DNA from: TMED23 sp964566055
GTDB lineage: Bacteria; Pseudomonadota; Alphaproteobacteria; Rhodospirillales; UBA2165
Assembly (NCBI GenBank): GCA_964566055.1
Contig: CAZMHI010000007.1
Coordinates: 45,503-109,502, forward strand
Direction of reading: 5' to 3'
Length of the DNA: 64,000 nt
Shown: positions 1 to 8,544 of the stretch, one piece after another
Layout: each line of letters begins with the position of its first letter
How positions within the stretch are numbered: position 1 is the first letter of the stretch
Program-made: the position numbers and the translations under genes
The notes under the pieces: model-generated
Told to the model about the DNA's origin: nothing
The model's input: the letters and a program-made list of their open reading frames with translations, nothing else
Databases searched by the model: none

Positions 1-498
1 AGAACGCGCTTCATTCCAAACCGATCGGCGAACGGCCATGTTGCCGCCCGTCAGCGCTGAATCGTCTGGGGTTAAAGCAAAAATAGAATGAACATATTCT
101 TCTTCAAATTTCCCAAACTTTGAAATTAATGATTTGGCATGGCAATGTCGGTACATTCCACCGACTGCACCGATTTCTGGATTTTCGGTAAACTTAGCTG
201 CAATTTTTTCAAGCCAATCGGGCGGCGCCATGCAATCCGAATCTATAAAAACTACTATATCACCTTTTGCCATTCTGACGCCACTGGCTCTCGCGGCACC
301 AGCCCCACCTCGCTCTTCTCGTTGTACAAGCTTTACGCCTTCAAATGAGTTGGTTACAGCGACGGTATCGTCTGTGGAGGAATCATCAATTACAATTATT
401 TCCAACGGCTGGATCGTTTGTTTTTGGATTGATTCCAGGCAGTCTGGTAAAGCAGCTGCGCAGTTATAGGCTGGAATCAATATCGAAGCAGTAATCAT
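1..498 (-). CDS. Glycosyltransferase family 2, partial (C-terminus beyond left edge)
   Basis: The visible 166 residues are the nucleotide-sugar binding half of a GT-A glycosyltransferase, probably a cytoplasmic enzyme that adds a sugar to a lipid-linked glycan. The reading frame starts at an ATG (498-496) and runs open to base 1, so the C-terminus is missing. Family hallmarks are the IPAYN motif (residues 8-12), the VIDDSSTDDT segment (36-45), a glycine/alanine-rich GGAGAARASG stretch (64-73) and the metal-binding DSD at 86-88. A GGNMAVRR acceptor-side motif follows near the edge. It is the last minus-strand gene visible on the left, 133 bases after the GT39-like gene. Acceptor and donor cannot be deduced. 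Confidence 0.85.
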   Translation of the reverse strand, partial: MITASILIPAYNCAAALPDCLESIQKQTIQPLEIIVIDDSSTDDTVAVTNSFEGVKLVQREERGGAGAARASGVRMAKGDIVVFIDSDCMAPPDWLEKIAAKFTENPEIGAVGGMYRHCHAKSLISKFGKFEEEYVHSIFALTPDDSALTGGNMAVRRSVWNEARS

Positions 499-550
499 GA
501 AATAATCGAACAGATTTTCTTGTTGAGAGCTAAATATCTAATTTAGGACA

Positions 551-584
551 TCAATTCTATTGTATGTAATCAAATTAGAATTGA
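551..584. repeat. Inverted repeat between two glycosyltransferase genes
   Basis: A perfect 9-base inverted repeat (TCAATTCTA at 551-559 and TAGAATTGA at 576-584) surrounds a 16-base loop in the 133-base gap between two minus-strand genes. As RNA it would form an AT-rich hairpin. No run of T follows on the minus strand, so it is not a convincing intrinsic terminator. It may be a weak terminator, a processing site or chance. Confidence 0.3.
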
Positions 585-631
585 GATTGTAGGAACATAT
601 ATGACAATTTGTATTTCTTCAAACATACTTG

Positions 632-2545
632 TTAAATCTTGCAATTTGTTGACGTAAATTTGAACAATGTGGTTGTCGCACTGTATGTGGTGTGGCTCGG
701 CAAGGTTCGAGAAGCAAATCGCCGGACCTTGAATGTTTTAACTGGAATCAGGCAATTCGCCATTTGCAATTTATCTATATATTGATTGAGCAAAACATCG
801 CTTGATTTTTCTGTGCCATTCTCCTGCTCGGACGGGGAAGGCCATTGCAAAATATGTGAAATCTCGAGTTTTTGTATTTGCTGTACAAAGAGTCCGACGT
901 TATTTGTTTCAGGTATTAGATTCACGAGCGATTGAGTATACTGATGAGCCCAATAATGAGGTACGTTCAACAAATACTCATACCAGCGCACCATGGAAAG
1001 AACATGGTCTTTTTTTGTTAAATTCTCATTGATCCATTGAACTGGCTGGTACCAGGAAATTGTGCGTTCAAGGTAGTTATCCCGGGTCTCGTTTGAAAAG
1101 ACATAGCGTGCCGACTTAAGTGTAAATAAGCCGTGGCTAGATAACTGCAGGAAAATTGTTAAGATAATTGCTGCGAATAGCGGCCGATCGACATTGTATT
1201 TTGCTGTCAAACGTTGTGCTGGAACTGCCAAACAAATCAAAATCAAGGGCAATATGGGCAGCAAATGGCGAATTCTTTGTGAAGATCCCGAAAAAAACCA
1301 AATGATATAAAATAAAAAGGCAATCAATGCATAGATGAAAAGATTACTGCCTTTAATTTTTTGCCGGTAAATCCAAAGCCCTGTGACAGCGAATGGCGTG
1401 AGCAAAAGCGGCAAGGGACCCAGACCGGCGCGCAACGAATCGAAAGCTGGAAACCCTTGAATAGTCGCTCGTATGGGATAGGCAATAAACCAGAACAAAT
1501 TTACTGGTACACCTAATTCACTGCTGAAATAGTTTCTCAAAATGGATTGATGAGTCAGATCCCAGAACGGCGTTTCTAAATCACCGATTAAGGCAAATAG
1601 CACCGGAAAAAATGGGTCGCCCGTATGTATCCAGTTCCAAACATACCACTGGCATCCAGCAACAATTACGACAACTGAATATATGAGCCCTCGGCGGAAC
1701 CAGCCGGCCCGCAACAGCAATACAATTCCAACACCAATTGCAAATAGAAGTCCCAGATACTTTGCGCCGACAAAAAAGCCAACACCTAAACCAGCTAAAA
1801 TTACGTAGTTAATACGATTGGTATAAAGTGCACGCGCGGCAGCATAGGCTGAAATCATGACGAATAGAGAAATTCTAATTTCCACCATTCCAGATCCGGC
1901 TCCAATAACTACTGCGGAGACAGTCATAAATGTAAGTGTCGTTGATAGGGACCAAATGAAGTCAAGATGCTGGCGCAAAAGAGCAAAAAGCAATACTCCA
2001 GCACCCCAACCACTCATCAGAACCCAAAAAGTTAAGGAAAGTTCCCCACCAATTGCCAATACAGGAATATAAGTCATTTGGACGAGTAACGGCACGGCGC
2101 CATCGATTGCTCTAGGTTCAAAAATCATCTGGCCGGCATTGATGAAATTTCTTGGTATGACAAAATGATAGGCCAAAGTATCGCCGTCACCGGGAGGTGA
2201 TAAAGCTTCAAGAAAATCAAAGCAAAAGGCAACGACGATCAGGATTAAAAGCAAGACTCCCTGCCATCCTACCTTTTGTAGTTTCGGGTAGGAAACTCGG
2301 CCTCGTAGATAAAATAGGCCAAGTAATCCTAGCAACAACAAAACGACCAAATAGGGTTGGTAAATCGCGTTGGCAACACCCGCAATAAACACAAGCCAGC
2401 CTAAAATTCCCAGGCCAATGGAAAAAGCAACCGCTATCAAAGTTAAATCTGCAAAATCATCTAGCAGGCCTAAAAGAGATAGCGTCACGAGGCCGAAACC
2501 GATACACGAAAGTATCTGAATTAATGTGATGGTAAAGGACAGCAT
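632..2545 (-). CDS. Polytopic membrane glycosyltransferase, GT39/ArnT-like
   Basis: This is a 637-residue integral membrane protein with about ten or more hydrophobic segments. It resembles lipid-phosphate-sugar dependent glycosyltransferases (GT-C fold, GT39/PMT/ArnT type), which transfer a sugar from an undecaprenyl- or dolichyl-type carrier on the periplasmic face. The first large loop carries PPGDGDTLAYH (residues 117-127), with the acidic pair expected for GT-C catalysis. The C-terminal third is a soluble periplasmic-type domain. The second copy at 6594-8543 has the same loop motif (PPNDYDSLLYH). The gene starts with ATG five bases after the small membrane gene at 2551-2718, so the two are probably one transcript. 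The transferred sugar is unknown. Confidence 0.7.
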   Translation of the reverse strand: MLSFTITLIQILSCIGFGLVTLSLLGLLDDFADLTLIAVAFSIGLGILGWLVFIAGVANAIYQPYLVVLLLLGLLGLFYLRGRVSYPKLQKVGWQGVLLLILIVVAFCFDFLEALSPPGDGDTLAYHFVIPRNFINAGQMIFEPRAIDGAVPLLVQMTYIPVLAIGGELSLTFWVLMSGWGAGVLLFALLRQHLDFIWSLSTTLTFMTVSAVVIGAGSGMVEIRISLFVMISAYAAARALYTNRINYVILAGLGVGFFVGAKYLGLLFAIGVGIVLLLRAGWFRRGLIYSVVVIVAGCQWYVWNWIHTGDPFFPVLFALIGDLETPFWDLTHQSILRNYFSSELGVPVNLFWFIAYPIRATIQGFPAFDSLRAGLGPLPLLLTPFAVTGLWIYRQKIKGSNLFIYALIAFLFYIIWFFSGSSQRIRHLLPILPLILICLAVPAQRLTAKYNVDRPLFAAIILTIFLQLSSHGLFTLKSARYVFSNETRDNYLERTISWYQPVQWINENLTKKDHVLSMVRWYEYLLNVPHYWAHQYTQSLVNLIPETNNVGLFVQQIQKLEISHILQWPSPSEQENGTEKSSDVLLNQYIDKLQMANCLIPVKTFKVRRFASRTLPSHTTYSATTTLFKFTSTNCKI

Positions 2546-2550
2546 TTAAA

Positions 2551-2718
2551 CTATTTCACATTACTTAATATTGACATTATCGGGTCGAATAGATCGCCAA
2601 ACTGCATTAGGTAAAGGCCTGTAATTCCTAATACCCAGGCCCATGATAGCGCTTCTGCTAGCACCGAATTTTTCGATTCAGTAGGCTCTTTGGAATTTGA
2701 TGAGTCGTACATTCTCAT
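2551..2718 (-). CDS. Small single-span membrane protein upstream of the GT39-like gene
   Basis: A hypothetical protein of about 55 residues. It has a polar N-terminus (residues 1-20, rich in Ser, Glu, Lys) and one hydrophobic segment starting at AWVLGITGLYLM, followed by a short tail. The ATG at 2718 is preferred; ATG 2712 is possible, and an upstream ATG at 2757 would overlap the cytidylyltransferase gene and add 13 residues. It lies directly between the KdsB-like gene and the GT39-like gene, five bases from the latter. A different small membrane gene precedes the second GT39-like gene (6318-6593), which supports it being real. Function unknown; an accessory subunit of the glycosyltransferase is possible. 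Confidence 0.5.
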   Translation of the reverse strand: MRMYDSSNSKEPTESKNSVLAEALSWAWVLGITGLYLMQFGDLFDPIMSILSNVK

Positions 2719-2731
2719 ATGATCATTATTC

Positions 2732-3496
2732 TCAATATTTGCCCCAATAGGGATCATTCCTCATCACATCTTCGACCCGAAAGACATCCTCGGGACTGTC
2801 GACCGACTGGTACGGTCGAAGTCCCATTGGCGCAATGCGCTGGGTAAAGCCATGATCATAAATCCGATTACTGTCACAGGATTCTTTTATTTCAAGTGGT
2901 GATTCTGGTGCGGAGGTAAACCATTGTAGAAAACGCCATCTAAATCCGAATATACCACCCACTCTTTTAGCACCAAGATCAGGATGGAAGTTTTTTGTGT
3001 AAGGAATCGGACTTCTGGACGTATAAAGAACATCTCCCTTAAGATTGTGCACTAATTTTACGATGTCCGGATTAACGAAGGTATCTTCATCAATGATCGG
3101 TACCGCAAGCATAGTACCATCAACTTCAGTCTCGATTTCCAGCGGTTTTATGACGGCTTCAATTACATCAGGACCAAGGAGCGGCTCATCGCCCTGAACG
3201 CAAACTATGATATCGTTTTCTGCAACGTCATGACCACAATTCTCAACGGCTTCAGCAACTCGGTCCAAGGCTCGCGAATGCTTATCGGAGGTCATCAAAA
3301 CCGGATAATTATTTTCTTCACTAAATAATCGTATTTCATCATCGCAGGTCGTCACCGCCAAAAAATCCCAACGGTTATATAATTTTGCGCGCTCAAAACA
3401 ATGTTCCAGCATTGGGCGGCCCAGGATTGGGTGCAAAGGTTTGCCAGGAAAGCGTGAAGCCGCCATACGGGCAGGAATAAAACCAAATATTTTCAT
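2732..3496 (-). CDS. KdsB-like CMP-ulosonate cytidylyltransferase (copy 1)
   Basis: This 254-residue protein belongs to the 3-deoxy-manno-octulosonate cytidylyltransferase family, which couples CTP to a 2-keto-3-deoxy sugar acid to form the CMP-sugar donor. The N-terminal IPARMAASRFPGKPL motif (residues 7-21) is the CTP loop, and VQGDEP (about 100-107) carries the metal-binding Asp. An ATG start at 3496 has AGGA about nine bases upstream. It is paralogous to the protein at 28097-28864. A housekeeping Kdo role would need only one copy, so at least one copy may serve a locus-specific ulosonic acid. Its 3' end lies upstream of the start chosen for the small membrane gene. Confidence 0.8.
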   Translation of the reverse strand: MKIFGFIPARMAASRFPGKPLHPILGRPMLEHCFERAKLYNRWDFLAVTTCDDEIRLFSEENNYPVLMTSDKHSRALDRVAEAVENCGHDVAENDIIVCVQGDEPLLGPDVIEAVIKPLEIETEVDGTMLAVPIIDEDTFVNPDIVKLVHNLKGDVLYTSRSPIPYTKNFHPDLGAKRVGGIFGFRWRFLQWFTSAPESPLEIKESCDSNRIYDHGFTQRIAPMGLRPYQSVDSPEDVFRVEDVMRNDPYWGKY

Positions 3497-3736
3497 CGTA
3501 GAGATCCTGAAGAGGTAAGAGTCATAATATTAATATGTCACCGGATGGTGAAAGATAAATTTGAATATAATTATTTTTCTGTTCCGATTATTAATTTTAA
3601 TTTGATCATAAGTGGCGCAAGCTGCCCCGATCATTTATAGATGATGAATTAGGGGAAATTAAATTGCCTCTTGGGGTTTTTCCAAAGTAGTTTCTTACGA
3701 AGAAAAATTGCGGACTTTAAAAAGGTACGATTATCT

Positions 3737-4642
3737 ATGACGCAAGACACTGTTAAACAGGATATCCAGAAATTCTGGGGTTCGCTATATGACTCTTTGT
3801 ATGAAGATGTTGATCGAGACCTTACCCGCGAACAATTGCTTATCGGGTTGGATGATTTGGAAGATATGTTCCGCTTGCGTGGCCACATGGCGGTTGCTGA
3901 TATGCCTTTGGAGAGTTTATCGGGTAAACGAGTGTTGGAAATCGGGCCGGGAGCGGGTGGACATTCCGCCTTATTTGCTAAATATGGTGCAATAGTGACA
4001 AGCGCTGACATTACTCTGGCGCGCGTACGTTCGACTAAAGCAAAGTTCGAATTAATGGGAACGATGGCTAAGGGGTGTCAGGTCGTTCAATCTGATGCTG
4101 AGAAATTACCGTTTAAAGATAATAGCTTTGACATTGTATATTCAAATGGCGTTTTGCATCATACGTCGGATACGCAGGGTTCTATTACGGAAGCATTTCG
4201 GGTGCTTAAACCGGAGGGACGGGCAGTAATTATGCTATATTGCAAAAGTTCCTGGCATTATTGGATCAATATGATTTTTTGCGTCGGTATTTTACAGGGA
4301 AAATTGCTAAGTGGTCCTAACTGGCTCGGCAGAGCTACCGAGTGGGGCGGTAAAAATGAACAAATAGTCGAAAATCCAATTACAAAATGCTACACGAGCA
4401 GGGGTATCAGGCGTTTATTTAAGAATTTTCAGATAACGAGCCTCCGAAAACGGGAATTTTATTTCTATTTGATACCAAAATTCGGTCGTCTCTACCGGCG
4501 TTGGCAGATAAAACGTTATGGTGTTCATCCGGGCGGGGTACTCGTTTACGGAGAACCTTGGCCAATTCAGTCGCCGTTGGAATTGTTTCTCGGAAAGATA
4601 ATCGGATGGTCTTGGTTTATTTCTGCAACTAAACCCAAATGA
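3737..4642 (+). CDS. Class I SAM-dependent methyltransferase
   Basis: A 301-residue soluble methyltransferase. The SAM-binding motif I is VLEIGPGAGGHSALFAKYG, followed by an acidic residue in SADIT, a DAEKLPF motif and the FDIVYSNGVLHH motif typical of UbiE/Methyltransf_11 proteins. The C-terminal third is basic and aromatic and may contact a membrane-linked substrate. I chose the ATG at 3737; a TTG at 3671 would add 22 poorly conserved-looking residues. It is one of three plus-strand transcription units, divergent from the KdsB-like gene across about 240 bases and convergent with the HAD gene. Likely a sugar or lipid-linked glycan methylase; the substrate is unknown. Confidence 0.75.
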   Translation: MTQDTVKQDIQKFWGSLYDSLYEDVDRDLTREQLLIGLDDLEDMFRLRGHMAVADMPLESLSGKRVLEIGPGAGGHSALFAKYGAIVTSADITLARVRSTKAKFELMGTMAKGCQVVQSDAEKLPFKDNSFDIVYSNGVLHHTSDTQGSITEAFRVLKPEGRAVIMLYCKSSWHYWINMIFCVGILQGKLLSGPNWLGRATEWGGKNEQIVENPITKCYTSRGIRRLFKNFQITSLRKREFYFYLIPKFGRLYRRWQIKRYGVHPGGVLVYGEPWPIQSPLELFLGKIIGWSWFISATKPK

Positions 4643-4659
4643 TCGATTTAAACTGAGGC

Positions 4660-5337
4660 CTAAAGTGTTAGAAGCGCCTGAGGCAAATCTCTAAAATCGT
4701 CAAGAAGTACCTTTGCATTTAAATCCGCGTAGGGCACATGACAGTAGCCATAGGTCACGCAGATAGCAGGAATACCGGCATTTTCCGCCGCCGCCATATC
4801 GGTTTCGCTATCACCAACAAATACTGAATTTGAAATATTGCCGATCATCGCATCAATGGTTTCAAGAACATGCCGACCATCCGGTTTGCGATGTTCGACA
4901 TCGTCTTCGGTGATCATCGCACTAAAATAATGGTCCAATTTTAATGACTCGAGAACCGGTCGAGTCGTCAATCCTGGTTTGTTGGTACACACACCCAAAT
5001 TAACGCCAGCGTCTTTAAGTTCTGATAAAACTTCATATACACCATCATAGACCATAGTGTATTCAGCTGAATTTGCCATGTAGGCGTCAAGATATCTGGC
5101 CATCAGTTCCTCCCGCTTTTCTGGAAGAATTTGCAGGCCGCGTTTTTTATGTATTTCAGTGACCATCCATTTTGCGCCAAAGCCGACAATTTCTTTAACC
5201 TGTTCAATCGAGAGCGGTTCCATTTTTTCTTCAGCCAGAACATGATTTAAAGCGACACGAATAACTGGAACGCTGTCGATCAAGGTTCCATCCAGATCAA
5301 ACACGATGGTTTGCGGAAAAACTATATTTTTGTTCAT
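4660..5337 (-). CDS. HAD-superfamily phosphatase, Gph/phosphoglycolate phosphatase-like
   Basis: A 225-residue HAD hydrolase of the subfamily I phosphoglycolate phosphatase type. Motif I is FDLDGTLIDS, with the nucleophile Asp14 and Asp16. Motif II is the Thr in GVCTNKP. Motif III is the Lys in HRKPDGRH, and motif IV is FVGDSETDMAAA. It probably removes phosphate from a small phosphorylated metabolite or sugar phosphate. In ulosonic acid pathways a HAD enzyme dephosphorylates the 9-phosphate or 8-phosphate intermediate, so a sugar-acid phosphate is a reasonable guess near a KdsB-like gene, but the sequence does not prove it. It lies six bases downstream of the sugar methyltransferase-like gene. 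Confidence 0.8.
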   Translation of the reverse strand: MNKNIVFPQTIVFDLDGTLIDSVPVIRVALNHVLAEEKMEPLSIEQVKEIVGFGAKWMVTEIHKKRGLQILPEKREELMARYLDAYMANSAEYTMVYDGVYEVLSELKDAGVNLGVCTNKPGLTTRPVLESLKLDHYFSAMITEDDVEHRKPDGRHVLETIDAMIGNISNSVFVGDSETDMAAAENAGIPAICVTYGYCHVPYADLNAKVLLDDFRDLPQALLTL

Positions 5338-5342
5338 GAAAT

Positions 5343-6293
5343 CTATCGGATTTTATTTAGTATAGCGAGGCGATGTTGTTTAAGATTTGGGTTTGAAAAC
5401 CAAAATGGCAGCTTTGCTTGGTACTCGAACTTATCCCACTGACAAATTTCATCCAGCAGTATTTGGTCATCAGAATGCCAGGGAAAATCGGTAAATTTAA
5501 TTTCTTCGCCATCATATAACTTTTTATAAAGTCTATTACAACAATAGAAGGCTGTTTTCTCGCTTCTGTTGCTGCGCAATAAGTCGAAATAAGAATTAAT
5601 CACTTCGTTCGTCATTTCCTGCATCGAATGGATATTAATGGCAAGTCCAATCGGCGCTTCGGCGATCAATTTTGCATCATCTGCTCTGATGGCGATGACA
5701 TCAATATTCTTTTGCTGCAACGCATCTCTCATTGCATCCACGCTCGTCGGTAAGGCGATTCGAAGATCGGGAATTGCTTTCCGTGCATAAACAAGATCAA
5801 TGAGAAGAGGGGTTGTCAAATTAACGGCAATCGTAAGAGTTTTGGGGTCAGATAGTTTCAGCAGAGAAGTCATAACGCCATAGCCGTCACCGATAACGAG
5901 ATTTACTCCGCTGCTTTTATCTAAATCCATATTATCCATAATGGCGGCCAAACTCAGTGTCTGACGCAGCATATCCAAGGTGAAAGCCCTTTCCTGACGC
6001 TGCGCTACTAAATGAGCCAAACGGGTGCATTCGGAAATGTTACGGCTTTTTCTGGAGAGGAAGCGATATGGCGCTTGTAGTAGCCAATGGGCAGCTCTAT
6101 TCAAAAAATTAGTTTTTTTGGAAACACTTCCTACACATATTAATCCTGTCATTTCGCCTTTGGAGGTGAATGAAAATCCCTTGAGTTCTTCTTCCCAAAA
6201 CGAAGAGCGCGTGCTCTCGGCTTGATTTGCAGCAGCCTCTAATGAGTTTAGAGCTTCATTATCAAAAAGTAGTTGTGAGCTATCCATATACAT
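5343..6293 (-). CDS. Putative sugar O-methyltransferase
   Basis: A 316-residue protein resembling the putative sugar O-methyltransferases of surface polysaccharide loci. A degenerate SAM-binding motif is seen in LVIGDGYGVMTSLLK, and the diagnostic NIHSMQEMT segment is followed by a Tyr-rich FYCCNRLYKKLYDGE stretch. The predicted role is methylation of a hydroxyl on a glycan residue in the cytoplasm. The start may be the ATG at 6293 or the one at 6287; neither has a strong ribosome-binding site. It is divergent from the plus-strand small membrane gene, and only 24 bases separate the two starts if that gene begins at its GTG. Family assignment rests on the QEMT-type motif and context. Confidence 0.55.
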   Translation of the reverse strand: MYMDSSQLLFDNEALNSLEAAANQAESTRSSFWEEELKGFSFTSKGEMTGLICVGSVSKKTNFLNRAAHWLLQAPYRFLSRKSRNISECTRLAHLVAQRQERAFTLDMLRQTLSLAAIMDNMDLDKSSGVNLVIGDGYGVMTSLLKLSDPKTLTIAVNLTTPLLIDLVYARKAIPDLRIALPTSVDAMRDALQQKNIDVIAIRADDAKLIAEAPIGLAINIHSMQEMTNEVINSYFDLLRSNRSEKTAFYCCNRLYKKLYDGEEIKFTDFPWHSDDQILLDEICQWDKFEYQAKLPFWFSNPNLKQHRLAILNKIR

Positions 6294-6317
6294 GCTTGAT
6301 GTTGGAGGTTAAGAAAA

Positions 6318-6593
6318 GTGGCGGACCTATTGTCATTTTATTCAAGCTGGCCATCTTTGATCATCTTGAATAAAATTGGAGCGAAGTCAAATAGGCTAAA
6401 CTTCAATTTAATTACACAATTCTTCGAAATTGCCAAAATGATATCTGAGAATAAAAAAGGCTGGCTAATAAATATAATGTGTTTTGGATGGTGTATTGCT
6501 GTTCTAACGTCTTATTATTTTTATAGTTTTGGTTACTACCTAGAAAAATTGAGTGTGTTTGGGCGCTATTTCTTGTCAGCTCTTGGATATTAA
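6318..6593 (+). CDS. Small membrane protein immediately upstream of the second GT39-like gene
   Basis: A hypothetical protein of 91 residues if it starts at the GTG at 6318, which has GGAGG nine bases upstream. It is 51 residues long if it starts at the ATG at 6438 (residue 41). The C-terminal half carries one clear transmembrane segment (INIMCFGWCIAVLTSYYFY) and a short aromatic tail. Its stop codon TAA directly abuts the ATG of the GT39-like gene, so the two are probably translationally coupled. This repeats the arrangement at 2551-2718, where another small single-span protein precedes a GT39-like gene. Function unknown; a dedicated partner of the transferase is the simplest idea. Confidence 0.5.
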   Translation: MADLLSFYSSWPSLIILNKIGAKSNRLNFNLITQFFEIAKMISENKKGWLINIMCFGWCIAVLTSYYFYSFGYYLEKLSVFGRYFLSALGY

Positions 6594-8543
6594 ATGCTTT
6601 CGATATTATTGATTCTAGTCTTGGTGCCGGTTTTATGCGGGATTGGCTGGTCCATAGTCTCTCGGCTGGATTCTTCTAATCAGTTAGATGACGGAGAGAG
6701 GTTATTTTTTTCCTTTCTCGTCGGCAGCTATGCGATTTATTTCGGCGTATTTAGTATTGGACTTATCCGACTTGATGTCACCACGATGTCGGGGCTCGCT
6801 GGAATATGTATTTTGGCGGCCGTGCCGGGCTTAAGAAACATACCGTGGCGGAATATAGTTGGTTTTTACGTAAATTTGCGAAGCGAAAGCGGGTTTACCA
6901 AGTTTATTGCTTTCATCATTTTCATCGTCGCACTTAGCTCTTTGCTTCAAGGTTTTGCGCCGCCAAATGACTATGACAGTTTGCTTTATCATCTGGCAGT
7001 ACCGTTACATGACGTCGAAGTGGGCCAAATAAAATTGCCGCTGGATTCTCGAGGATTTCAAGCGCTGTTTCCTGCGATGATGAGCAATTTTACTCGTTTT
7101 CTATTGGTTTTTGCGGATGGTGAAGCTGCTCAGTTGTTTCATGGGCTATTTGGAATTGTTGCCGCTACGGGCAGCGCACTGTTATTACGGCGGTTCGGAT
7201 ATACTTTGCAAATAGCCTTAATCGGGGCGCTTTTTTTTCTGGTGATACGCGCGGTTGTTTGGCAAATGGGTACGGCTGAAACGGATTTGCCATTAGCAGG
7301 GTTTTTCATTGCCGTAATTATTCTTTACGTCGTCTGGCGAGAAAAGCCATCTATGGGTTTGAGTGTTCTATTCGGCCTTATGATTGGCGGCACAATTCTT
7401 ACAAAATATACCGGGTTTGCCCTGGCGCTCGCAGTTGGCCCCTTGCTTTTCTTTGATCTGCTGAGCAATAAAAAAGCTAGAGTTTCTGGATTTATTGGTC
7501 CGATTGTATCTTTTGCCGTAATTCTTCCCCATCTGCTTCGGAACTATAATTTAACGGGTAATCCTATTTACCCGCTATTCAACGCTGTATTTAATCCCGA
7601 GGCGATTAATCCCTATGATTCTGTGTCCGAATTTTTTGGCACCGGGCGAGGCTTAGTGGATCTAATTACTGCTCCCTGGAACATCTTTGTTGTGCCAATG
7701 CAATATTATGACGGTATGATGATGGGGGCGCCCTATTTGCTCGTTTTTTTCCCTCTGATTGTTTTTGACAAAAAAATTCTACGCTGGATGCCAGTACTTT
7801 TGGTGGTGGCTACTTTTTTCTTGATGTGGTTTTTCATATTAACCCAGCAGGTTAGATTTTTGCTGCCAATAATGCCGCTAATTTCAGCGATGGCTGCTGT
7901 GGGTTTTGCAGTTATGCGGTCCTGGGCACAACCTTTTAAGATGTTGAAGGTTTGCTTTGTTGTTGTTGTCGCCGTGTTGGTTTTAAATCAATCGATGTTT
8001 GTTGGGATTTATGCCGCCTTACGCTTGCCGGTTGGTATGGGACTATCGAGTGCCGCAGCCTATCACTCAAACACGCCGACTATGAAAGGCGCCTATTATA
8101 AAACCTGTTCCTATGTTCGCGAAAATCTGCGGTCAGGCGAAACTTATTATTCCGGACTTATTTTTCCCTCGTATTACTGCCCACAAGCAAATGTGGCTTT
8201 CAACAGATTTCCGGATGAAGAGCCGCTGATATTAAAACTCGGCAAACTTAAGCAGTATTCAAAAGAGGAGTTTCTGGCAGAATCCGAACGATTCAATTTT
8301 CGCTATTATATGGTTCTATTGGCCCATCAAAACAGATTAGATGTTTCAAAAAACTATAAAAGCAGGAAGAATATTGTGGCGAGGTCTACCGCTATTTCAG
8401 CTGATAAAATTGACTACCGCTTTAAGCGGTTTCTTGCGCCAGCGGTTAAAAGCTTAAAACCACTAATTCAGGGCCCAAACTCAGCGGTGTATGATGGAGC
8501 AGAGGTTCGCGCAGAACTTAGAAAACTGGCATCCGACCGTTGA
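6594..8543 (+). CDS. Polytopic membrane glycosyltransferase, GT39/ArnT-like (second copy)
   Basis: A 649-residue integral membrane protein of GT-C architecture with many hydrophobic segments and a soluble C-terminal domain from about residue 470. The first periplasmic loop contains PPNDYDSLLYHLAVP (123-137), with acidic residues D126 and D128. It aligns with the loop of the 632-2545 protein (PPGDGDTLAYHFVIP), so the two are diverged paralogues. It is expected to transfer a sugar from a polyprenyl-phosphate donor outside the cytoplasmic membrane. It starts with ATG directly after the TAA of the small membrane gene and converges with the Gfo/Idh gene one base beyond its stop. Confidence 0.7.
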   Translation: MLSILLILVLVPVLCGIGWSIVSRLDSSNQLDDGERLFFSFLVGSYAIYFGVFSIGLIRLDVTTMSGLAGICILAAVPGLRNIPWRNIVGFYVNLRSESGFTKFIAFIIFIVALSSLLQGFAPPNDYDSLLYHLAVPLHDVEVGQIKLPLDSRGFQALFPAMMSNFTRFLLVFADGEAAQLFHGLFGIVAATGSALLLRRFGYTLQIALIGALFFLVIRAVVWQMGTAETDLPLAGFFIAVIILYVVWREKPSMGLSVLFGLMIGGTILTKYTGFALALAVGPLLFFDLLSNKKARVSGFIGPIVSFAVILPHLLRNYNLTGNPIYPLFNAVFNPEAINPYDSVSEFFGTGRGLVDLITAPWNIFVVPMQYYDGMMMGAPYLLVFFPLIVFDKKILRWMPVLLVVATFFLMWFFILTQQVRFLLPIMPLISAMAAVGFAVMRSWAQPFKMLKVCFVVVVAVLVLNQSMFVGIYAALRLPVGMGLSSAAAYHSNTPTMKGAYYKTCSYVRENLRSGETYYSGLIFPSYYCPQANVAFNRFPDEEPLILKLGKLKQYSKEEFLAESERFNFRYYMVLLAHQNRLDVSKNYKSRKNIVARSTAISADKIDYRFKRFLAPAVKSLKPLIQGPNSAVYDGAEVRAELRKLASDR

Positions 8544-8544
8544 T

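Noticed and set aside
134..469. Plus-strand open frames at the left edge
   Set aside because: They are antisense to a family 2 glycosyltransferase whose motifs (DD, DSD, GGNMAVRR) are clear on the minus strand.
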